A DNA stretch of 64,000 bases from JAZDOK01 sp043798715 (lineage in GTDB: Bacteria; Vulcanimicrobiota; JAZDOK01). Position numbers and translations under genes: made by a program. The stretch is from contig JAZDOK010000095.1 in assembly GCA_043798715.1 (NCBI GenBank), positions 1 to 64,000 of the forward strand. The letters are read 5' to 3'. The notes under the pieces are model-generated. The model worked only from the letters and a program-made list of their open reading frames with translations, searched no databases and was not told where the DNA came from. Within the stretch, counting starts at the first letter, position 1. Each line of letters opens with the position of its first letter. Shown here piece after piece: positions 58,324 through 64,000 of this stretch.

Positions 58324-58878
58324 ATGACCATCAAAAGCGACCGCTGGATTAAGATCATGGCCGGGGAGCACGCGCTGATTGCCCCATTTGAAGATTCACA
58401 GGTGAGAGAAGGCATCATATCCTATGGTCTTTCTTCTTACGGCTACGACATACGCGTCGCAGACGAATTCAAGGTTTTCACCAATATCCACACGACGATC
58501 GTGGATCCAAAAGCCTTTGACAACCGCTCTTTCGAGGACTTCAAAGGAAGTGTCTGCATCATTCCTCCCAACTCATTTGCCCTGGCCAGGAGCTACGAAT
58601 ACTTTAGAATACCCCGCAACATCCTGGCCATATGCGTTGGCAAATCCACCTATGCCCGGTGCGGCGTCATCGTTAACGTTACTCCGTTTGAGCCCGAGTG
58701 GGAGGGGTATGCCACTCTTGAAATCTCCAACACCACTCCCCTGCCGGCGAAAATATATGCCAACGAGGGAATCGCCCAGGTCATCTTCCTGGAATCCGAC
58801 GAGGTCTGCCGGGTCTCTTATGGAGATAAAAAAGGTAAATATCAGGGACAGAGCGGAATTACACTTCCAAGAATCTGA
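58324..58878 (+). CDS. dcd: dCTP deaminase
   Basis: A 184-residue enzyme. Motifs: SYGLSSYGYDIRVADEF, FALARSYEYFRIPRNILAIC, GKSTYARCGVIVNVTPFEPE and EGYATLEISNTTPLPAKIYA with the catalytic Glu. It ends GKYQGQSGITLPRI. It deaminates dCTP toward dUMP supply for thymidylate. It starts one base after the FTR-like gene and is followed by a terminator that closes the operon. Confidence 0.95.
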   Translation: MTIKSDRWIKIMAGEHALIAPFEDSQVREGIISYGLSSYGYDIRVADEFKVFTNIHTTIVDPKAFDNRSFEDFKGSVCIIPPNSFALARSYEYFRIPRNILAICVGKSTYARCGVIVNVTPFEPEWEGYATLEISNTTPLPAKIYANEGIAQVIFLESDEVCRVSYGDKKGKYQGQSGITLPRI

Positions 58879-58889
58879 TGTAATTGAAA

Positions 58890-58918
58890 GGGGAGCATTC
58901 ATCACGCTCCCCTTTTTT
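58890..58918 (+). terminator. Rho-independent terminator after dcd
   Basis: GGGGAGC (58890-58896), 9-base loop, GCTCCCC (58906-58912), then six T. It ends the long minC-to-dcd run, 11 bases after the dcd stop. Confidence 0.9.
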
Positions 58919-58941
58919 CTGTAGTTTCTTTTCCCTTGATG

Positions 58942-59118
58942 CTATTTAGGTGTTATAGCGCTTACGGGACAGATATCTACACAACTCCCACAATCCGTGC
59001 AGACATCGGGATTGATGTGGTATTTTCCGTCTGAGCCCTCTGCTATCGCTTCTACGGGGCACTGGCTGGCACAGGCTCCACAGGCGACACACTCTTCGGC
59101 ATCGATTACATGCGGCAT
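58942..59118 (-). CDS. 2[4Fe-4S] ferredoxin, 58 residues
   Basis: A small protein read on the minus strand, starting MPHVIDAEECVACGACASQC and ending CPVSAITPK. It has two C-x2-C-x2-C-x3-CP clusters (CVACGACASQCP and CTDCGSCVDICP). GAGGAGG lies 7 bases before the ATG. It is a soluble low-potential electron carrier. The nearby FTR-like subunit is a plausible partner, but they are convergently transcribed. A longer overlapping frame in this interval is out of frame with the cluster motifs and is not real. Confidence 0.93.
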   Translation of the reverse strand: MPHVIDAEECVACGACASQCPVEAIAEGSDGKYHINPDVCTDCGSCVDICPVSAITPK

Positions 59119-59236
59119 AAAACACCTCCTCTTTTATTCCCAACAGCGGCGGCCCGGGAAGGCCCGTACTCCGCAATTGGCAGGGCCATTATACCATGCA
59201 GGCATGGTATTGTCAAAAAAATGAATTTTTTCTAAG

Positions 59237-59308
59237 TCACTCTATTCCAGCGCATCCTGCCAGACAGGAAAGAACCAGCATCAGTAATAAAAGCCAACGC
59301 ACGCCCAT
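59237..59308 (-). CDS. Very small predicted lipoprotein, 23 residues
   Basis: An ATG with GGAGG 6 bases upstream opens MGVRWLLLLMLVLSCLAGCA and ends in GIE. The hydrophobic stretch followed by LAGC is a lipobox, so the mature part would be only CAGIE with a lipid anchor. This resembles entericidin-type mini-lipoproteins in size. It could also be a leader. The codons and ribosome site support translation. Confidence 0.5.
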   Translation of the reverse strand: MGVRWLLLLMLVLSCLAGCAGIE

Positions 59309-59360
59309 TCTTCGCCTCCTCCCGTCCTTTGAATGATGATATCACATTTTTATTCATTTC

Positions 59361-60941
59361 TCAAGGCTTAAAGTCCCGGAATTTTGAACATCTGTTTACA
59401 TATAGTTGGATGCCTTCCTGTTCAAACACCTTTTCATACCAGCCTCTTTTAATAATCTCCGGAAGTTGTGTGTCCCAATGAGCCTGCATCCGAAACCACT
59501 TGGAGGTCTCATCCACCAGAATAAAATCGCTGGACGGAGCAAATCCGGAGACGGCATGGAGGCGGCAGGAGAGGTGCTGAAAAATATCGACCTGCGTGGA
59601 GACGGAGGCCTCCTTCGGAATTTTCCCGGCCAACTTAAGAACATTGCGCTGGTGGGGAGTGATTCCGGGAATTTTAAAGCCGATTCTCAGTGGAGTATTG
59701 TTGATAAAGAGGGTGCACAGGATCGTCATGATAAAGAGAATTTTAAAAAGACGGCCAGCTCTTCCGGGCAGGCCTCCGGCGCCCCTTAAAATCGCCTGCC
59801 ATGGTTTAATAAGGTTGATTCCTCTTTTAAGCTGCGGCTCAGGGACAAGCTTGCGAAAGGCGAAGACGGCCGCCGTGAAAATAAATGGAATGAGATACGC
59901 GGAGTATCGCCCTCCGGTATTACTCATGGGAGCATTCTGTGAAAGCATGTTTATGGCGAATTCCGGGATAGTCATCCAGAGAAATCCCGGAGCAATAAAG
60001 GGTATGAAGGCCAGCGGCAAAAACATTTCAAAGAAATAGAGAACGTGGGCTTTCTCGAAAAGAATTCCCAGGACAATGGAGGGCCTGGTCAGAATGGTTT
60101 TAAGAACCTCGGGAAGACTGCTTCCCATGACTGCGTAGCGTTCGGAAAAAAAAGCGTAGCTTTTCCCCAGAGCCGGGAGGAAGAGATAAATATAGCTGTA
60201 AAGATAGAAAACGCCGACCAGAATCAGGGCACAGCCATGCAGGCGAAATTTCCAGGACTTATCTGATGTAAACGAGAGAAAAAGAATATAAATTCCGAAG
60301 AAGACAAAGATAAAGGAGGCATCTTCCTTGCAAAGGAGGACCAGCGTCATGCAAACCCAGAACGGCAGCATCTTTCTCCTGAGAAAAAAATAGACTGCAA
60401 AAGCCAGGGGCAGAACTGCGAAACTCAGTTCGTTGAACTGATCGTAGTTGATTCCATGGAGGGGATGATAGAGGAGATAGAGTATGGCGAAAAAAAGAGG
60501 CGCTTTCTCAAAAATGATTCCTGATGTATTGGCTTTCCCCTCCTCCGGAATCCCGCCGCCTCTTTGTCCAGCGAGAATTTCCCGTGCGATGAGATAGATC
60601 GGCCAGGCCCCGAGGCCCAGCGCGCAAGTCTGCATAATCAGTAAAATGGGGACCCCGGGTCTTAAGGCGTATAAAGGGAGAAGAAGATAAAAGATCGGCG
60701 AGCAGTGTATGGCAAAATGACTGTTGCCTTCAAAGGAATTGTAAAACGGCATCCCGTATTTCAAGGCGGTATAAAAGGACTGGTTGAAGATGGAGCAATC
60801 GGGGTCACCCAGGTAGGACGAGAGGTGACGCAGTAGGCAGAGGCCGGAAAAGACAAGAATATAGACGGCGATGCAAAGTACCAGCCAGAAACCGCCGCTA
60901 TTCTTTTTCACAGTGCTAAAAGATCCTCCGCAAAAATCCAA
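59361..60941 (-). CDS. DUF2079 polytopic membrane protein
   Basis: A 526-residue protein with about eleven membrane helices. The first loop LGDPDCSIFNQSFYTALKYG then GNSHFAIHCSPIFYLLLPLYAL, and later GINYDQFNELSFAVLPLAFAVY, are the DUF2079 signature. The fold is thought to be related to GT-C glycosyltransferases, with no known substrate. The C-terminal soluble part (QVDIFQHLSCRLHAVSGF) is typical. The gene is single on the minus strand. Confidence 0.8.
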   Translation of the reverse strand: MDFCGGSFSTVKKNSGGFWLVLCIAVYILVFSGLCLLRHLSSYLGDPDCSIFNQSFYTALKYGMPFYNSFEGNSHFAIHCSPIFYLLLPLYALRPGVPILLIMQTCALGLGAWPIYLIAREILAGQRGGGIPEEGKANTSGIIFEKAPLFFAILYLLYHPLHGINYDQFNELSFAVLPLAFAVYFFLRRKMLPFWVCMTLVLLCKEDASFIFVFFGIYILFLSFTSDKSWKFRLHGCALILVGVFYLYSYIYLFLPALGKSYAFFSERYAVMGSSLPEVLKTILTRPSIVLGILFEKAHVLYFFEMFLPLAFIPFIAPGFLWMTIPEFAINMLSQNAPMSNTGGRYSAYLIPFIFTAAVFAFRKLVPEPQLKRGINLIKPWQAILRGAGGLPGRAGRLFKILFIMTILCTLFINNTPLRIGFKIPGITPHQRNVLKLAGKIPKEASVSTQVDIFQHLSCRLHAVSGFAPSSDFILVDETSKWFRMQAHWDTQLPEIIKRGWYEKVFEQEGIQLYVNRCSKFRDFKP

Positions 60942-61010
60942 CTATAATGAAATTTTAATTTTATTTTCGGCAATTGCCTGAAATCCCCTGCCATTCCACC
61001 CGGAGCCTGG

Positions 61011-62588
61011 TCAGTCGCTGATGACCGCTGAGGCCGGAATCTGTACTTCAAAGAGCCGGTGAAAGGGAAAGGCAAAGGGGCCGATGGTGATCAGGGCTGC
61101 TTTTGCCCCGTATGGATTGGGCGGCAAGGCGACCGTGAAACTGTGGCAAAGCGCTTCCGTTTCGGAGTTTCCCTCCACCGCCGTTGACGTTCCGGTCTTG
61201 TCGCCTTTCGAAATATTAAAAGAAATTCCAAGCTCCGTAAGGCACTTTACCGTCTCCAGGCCGGCTACTCTGAGTGCTTCATTTTCCTTCTCCGGAGCCA
61301 TCGTTTCGAGACTGTAGGCCGGAATATTCTCCTCGCCGGCCAGGCGAAGGTGAATTCGGTCAAGGTAAATGTAGTCGGAGGACAGGCGCTCGTACAGGAA
61401 GGCTGTCCTGACGGCGTAGCTCTCCCGGTTCGGGCAGTAGAGCGAGGCAAGACCCTCGCACAGGGCCGTTCCCACGCTGTTGGTCCCCATGCCCCAGGCG
61501 GCGTAACCGGCCAGATTCGGGAATAAGCCCTGCCGGTACAGTGCAAGGAAGAAAGAGGCGCCGTCCTGACGGCTGGAAAATTCGGCGACGGCGACAGGTT
61601 TTATCTTTACCAACTGCCCAAGGCTCTCGATGAAGCCCGCCTGGGATGAAGCATCGGCAGGGTGGTTCACCGCGAGCACCAGATCGGCCTCATCAGGTTC
61701 ATAGACGAGTTGGGCTCCCAGGACCTCCACCATGTCAATGACGACCGACATGACGGGAGTAGCGCTGTAATGGTCAATGGTAACACGGGCCGCCGCGATG
61801 TCGCGAAATTCCGGACAAACTCTGAGTTTCTGGGGACGATGAATGTTCAGCCAGCGAATAAAAAGGACCATCGCGGATTCGTCGATTCCCAGGCGAATTC
61901 TGTCAATATCCGGCAGGATGACCTTTTTCCCTATTCCTTCGCTCTCAACGTATTCCTGCATCAGTGAAATTTCCTGCACCTGGTTTGCGATGTCGGTGGC
62001 ATCGTCGCTGGAGACACTTAATAAATCTATAACTTTCTCCTTGACAAGGGCCAGCAGCGCCAGGTTTACCGCCAGGTTCCGCTCCCGGTGCTGAGCTTCT
62101 TTTCTGGGGATGCTGGTAAAAACATGAATTGCAAGTTTTGGAAACTTCTTCCTGACGGTGCGGAGCAGTTTGACGTTATTCAAGGCATCTTCCATGGAGA
62201 GGGGGCTCTGCCTTGATTCGATCAGCCCTCCATAAACAAAAGAGTCGGATGAAAGGATGAGAAGCGGACAACGTGCGTCCAGAGTTTTCATAAGCCAGAA
62301 CCAGATATTCCACTGCTTCCTGTAGGTGACGTCCTCCGGGTTGATGTTCCCCATCATCTCCCTGGGCGGAAGATTCGGCGTGTACCCGCAGATGCGTGTT
62401 ATGTAGCCGACGTAGTCATAGGTCTGATTCCTGGCATCCAGCGGAAGAATTGTAACCGGCTTCGAGGTCTCCGCAGAAGCAAAAGGGGAAAAAACGACGG
62501 CCGAAAAAAAAAGGCATAGCATAACCGCCATAAAAATGGCAGTCCTTCTCCTTATATCAGTCCCTGGGTAAATTGCTCTATCTTCCAT
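61011..62588 (-). CDS. Exported DUF4127 protein
   Basis: A 525-residue protein with an N-terminal hydrophobic signal (TAIFMAVMLCLFFSAVVFSP). It starts the domain with VTILPLDARNQTYDYVGYIT and has PPREMMGN, LILSSDSFVYGGLIESRQS and WGMGTNSVGTALCEGLA. These fit DUF4127, a family of unknown function found mainly in firmicutes and relatives. The C-terminal part is beta-rich and may be an added domain. Confidence 0.8.
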   Translation of the reverse strand: MEDRAIYPGTDIRRRTAIFMAVMLCLFFSAVVFSPFASAETSKPVTILPLDARNQTYDYVGYITRICGYTPNLPPREMMGNINPEDVTYRKQWNIWFWLMKTLDARCPLLILSSDSFVYGGLIESRQSPLSMEDALNNVKLLRTVRKKFPKLAIHVFTSIPRKEAQHRERNLAVNLALLALVKEKVIDLLSVSSDDATDIANQVQEISLMQEYVESEGIGKKVILPDIDRIRLGIDESAMVLFIRWLNIHRPQKLRVCPEFRDIAAARVTIDHYSATPVMSVVIDMVEVLGAQLVYEPDEADLVLAVNHPADASSQAGFIESLGQLVKIKPVAVAEFSSRQDGASFFLALYRQGLFPNLAGYAAWGMGTNSVGTALCEGLASLYCPNRESYAVRTAFLYERLSSDYIYLDRIHLRLAGEENIPAYSLETMAPEKENEALRVAGLETVKCLTELGISFNISKGDKTGTSTAVEGNSETEALCHSFTVALPPNPYGAKAALITIGPFAFPFHRLFEVQIPASAVISD

Positions 62589-62598
62589 AGTTATTAGA

Positions 62599-62640
62599 TT
62601 TATTCATTTTGAAATGAATAAAATCCTTCATTCTTGAATG
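62599..62640. promoter_or_regulatory. Palindromic operator-like sites in a divergent promoter region
   Basis: TTTATTCATTT (62599-62609), centre TG, AAATGAATAAA (62612-62622) is a perfect 11-base inverted repeat. CATTC-TT-GAATG (62629-62640) follows 6 bases later. Both share the half-site ATTC. They sit between the DUF4127 gene and the promoter of the nitronate monooxygenase gene. Confidence 0.6.
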
Positions 62641-62659
62641 TGTTTTATTGCAATTTCAT

Positions 62660-62688
62660 TTGCACAAACGCCCGCAATACTGTAAAAT
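62660..62688 (+). promoter_or_regulatory. Promoter of the nitronate monooxygenase gene
   Basis: TTGCAC (62660-62665), 17 bases, TAAAAT (62683-62688), about 30 bases before the ATG. The palindromes at 62599-62640 lie just upstream of the -35. Confidence 0.65.
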
Positions 62689-62718
62689 GTCTTTTAATAT
62701 TCATTCAGGAGAAAACGG

Positions 62719-63726
62719 ATGATGCTTGAAAAAATCTGGAAAAAAGGGAAAGATTTTCTGGGGGTCAGGTACCCCGTCATTTCGGGGGGGATGACCTGGA
62801 TCAGCAATTACGAGCTGGTGAAAGCAGTGAGCGAGGCGGGGGCTTTCCCGGTGCTGGCCGGCGGAAACATGCCTCCGGAGATATTCGAATCCGAGGTGGA
62901 TCGCTGCCTTGCGGGTCTCAAGGCCCCCTTCGCCGTCAACCTCGTCACCCTTGCCCCCAATTTCCGGGCTCACTATGAAATCGTCCGATCTAAAAAAGTT
63001 CCATTCGTGGTTTTCGCGGGGAACTTCCCCCGAAAACAGGACATCGCCGGGATGAAGAAGGCCGGGGTCCGCACCCTTTCTTTCGCCTCGGAGCGTTCCA
63101 TCGCCGAGTGGCAGATAAAGATGGGGATTGACGGCCTTCTCCTCGAAGGGAGCGAGGCGGGGGGGCACATCGGCTACGTCTCCCTCATCGTGCTCCTCCA
63201 GCAGGTGCTTTTCCACTTCCGCGATTTTCCCGTCTTCGTGGCGGGCGGCCTGGGGAGCGGGCGGATGATGGCTCACCTCCTCCTCATGGGCGCGTGGGGC
63301 TGCCAGTTCGGGACCCGCTTCGTGTTGAGCGAGGAGTGCACCGCCCACCCGAACTTCAAGAAAGTCTTTCAGCAATCCCGCTCCCGCGAGGCCGTCGCCA
63401 CCCCGCAGTATGACTCCAAGCTCCCGGTCGTGGCCGTGCGGGCCATCAAAAACAAGGCCCTGGAGGACTTCGGGAAGCTCCAGCTCGATCTTCTTAAAAA
63501 GCTGGAATCAGGCAAAATCTCAAAGACGAAGGCTCAGTACGAGGTAGAGAACTACTGGGTGGGCTCCCTGCGGAAGGCGGTCGTCGAGGGGGACGTGGAA
63601 TGCGGCTCCCTCATGGCCGGGCAGAGCGTGGGGCTCATCCGTGACATCAAACCTATAAGCGAAATCCTGGCGGAGCTAACCCGTGACGCCGAAGATGAAC
63701 TTCAGCGAGTGAAAGGGCTATTTTAG
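62719..63726 (+). CDS. Nitronate monooxygenase / enoyl-reductase-like FMN enzyme
   Basis: A 335-residue TIM-barrel flavoprotein of the 2-nitropropane dioxygenase family. YPVISGGMTWISNYELVKAV is the first FMN loop. LLLEGSEAGGHIGYVSL contains the family EAGGH histidine. FVAGGLGSGRMMAHLLLMGA and CQFGTRFVLSEEC bind the FMN phosphate. Members oxidise nitronates, and related FabK enzymes reduce enoyl-ACP; this sequence does not allow a firm choice. AGGAG precedes the ATG. Confidence 0.85.
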   Translation: MMLEKIWKKGKDFLGVRYPVISGGMTWISNYELVKAVSEAGAFPVLAGGNMPPEIFESEVDRCLAGLKAPFAVNLVTLAPNFRAHYEIVRSKKVPFVVFAGNFPRKQDIAGMKKAGVRTLSFASERSIAEWQIKMGIDGLLLEGSEAGGHIGYVSLIVLLQQVLFHFRDFPVFVAGGLGSGRMMAHLLLMGAWGCQFGTRFVLSEECTAHPNFKKVFQQSRSREAVATPQYDSKLPVVAVRAIKNKALEDFGKLQLDLLKKLESGKISKTKAQYEVENYWVGSLRKAVVEGDVECGSLMAGQSVGLIRDIKPISEILAELTRDAEDELQRVKGLF

Positions 63727-63784
63727 CTGAGAGCTTTTTTTTATTCCTCCTCGCCCTTGACCTTGGCACCCTTGACCTCGGTTG

Positions 63785-63820
63785 TTGACAAAAGGCACAC
63801 AAAATGGTATCATTCGAATG
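63785..63820 (+). promoter_or_regulatory. Promoter and operator-like palindrome of the BrnT-like gene
   Basis: TTGACA (63785-63790), 17 bases, TATCAT (63808-63813). A perfect palindrome CATTCGAATG (63811-63820) overlaps the -10 and the first ATG. The expected transcription start (about 63820) leaves almost no 5' leader. Confidence 0.7.
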
Positions 63821-64000
63821 AAGATGAAATTATTTGAATGGGATAATGATAAAAATAAAACACTTAAAAATGAACGAGGGATTTCGTTTGAAGAGGTGGT
63901 GTTTTATATCGCCAATGATTATATCCTGGACATTGTGCCTCATCCCAATCAAGATAAATATCCCGGTCAACAAATGTTCATAGTGAATATAGATAACTAT
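63818..64000 (+). CDS. BrnT-like toxin, cut by the window end
   Basis: An open frame of 61 codons with no stop before the edge. It begins MKMKLFEWDNDKNKTLKNER and continues GISFEEVVFYIAN, the typical opening of BrnT/DUF497 ribonuclease toxins (F-x-W-D-x-x-K-N, G-x-S-F-E-E-A/V). The family is about 90 residues, so roughly 30 are missing. A BrnA antitoxin gene would be expected just beyond the window. Translation may start at the second ATG (63824), because the promoter leaves little leader. Confidence 0.75.
   Translation, partial: MKMKLFEWDNDKNKTLKNERGISFEEVVFYIANDYILDIVPHPNQDKYPGQQMFIVNIDNY

Noticed and set aside
58946..59176. 76-codon frame across the ferredoxin gene
   Set aside because: It is out of frame with the two cysteine cluster motifs; the 58-residue frame is the real one.
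63727..63750. Terminator after the nitronate monooxygenase gene
   Set aside because: A T run is present but the stem is only four bases with a three-base loop, too weak to call.

Overview
The window is a gene-dense bacterial chromosome segment. The core is moderately GC-rich by eye, broken by AT-richer accessory patches at about 17.7-21.4 kb, 40.9-45.7 kb and 47.9-52.0 kb. Starts include ATG, GTG and TTG, ribosome binding sites are strong and many genes overlap by a few bases. A predicted outer-membrane beta-barrel and lipoprotein-type signals suggest a diderm cell. Iron-sulfur and anaerobe-type genes (carboxyltransferase subunit, GlmL-like protein, radical SAM/SPASM enzyme, ferredoxin-thioredoxin reductase subunit, 2[4Fe-4S] ferredoxin) suggest an anaerobe. 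I cannot name a phylum.

Layout. 0-4.3 kb: end of a biotin-dependent carboxyltransferase, then a tight set of class III aminotransferase, START-domain protein, acyl-ACP-reductase-like enzyme and a quinate-dehydrogenase-like protein. 4.4-9.3 kb: greA, lysS, tRNA-Ala(GGC), clpB. 9.4-11.7 kb: thioredoxin-fold protein and a second class III aminotransferase. 11.8-14.5 kb: an M-box Mg2+ riboswitch controlling a soluble PRC/MgtE-N/CBS protein and an NRAMP-related transporter with an altered metal site. 14.6-18.5 kb: M20 hydrolase, CorA and small proteins. 18.6-21.3 kb: AT-rich patch with a nucleotidyltransferase, a NERD-domain membrane protein and an unknown membrane protein. 21.4-32.9 kb: a minus-strand run pcrA-amj-ligA-hypothetical-rlmD-ClpA/C-like-FHA-Ser/Thr kinase/TPR, linked by short gaps or overlaps. 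33-36.7 kb: envelope proteins and an AlbA_2 protein. 36.7-40.8 kb: an operon of GlmL-like ATPase, barrel-sandwich protein and radical SAM/SPASM protein.

40.85-45.7 kb: an accessory island of four minus-strand genes (HEPN-like, possible nuclease, two unknowns). It carries two full copies and one truncated copy of a promoter/leader repeat and an attC-like hairpin at its left edge. This is the part most likely to be undescribed. 45.9-53.3 kb: mixed accessory genes including a class V aminotransferase, Cache protein, esterase, a toxin-antitoxin pair with a clear operator, DUF488, a GT-C/TPR membrane protein and a serine hydrolase. 53.4-58.9 kb: minC-minD-minE-rodA-trmO-dsrEFH-like-ftrC-like-dcd, closed by a strong terminator. 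58.9-64 kb: a 58-residue ferredoxin, a 23-residue lipoprotein, DUF2079 and DUF4127 proteins, nitronate monooxygenase and the start of a BrnT-like toxin.

All calls are from reading the sequence and remembered family features. No database search was run, so family names resting on a few motifs carry lower confidence.
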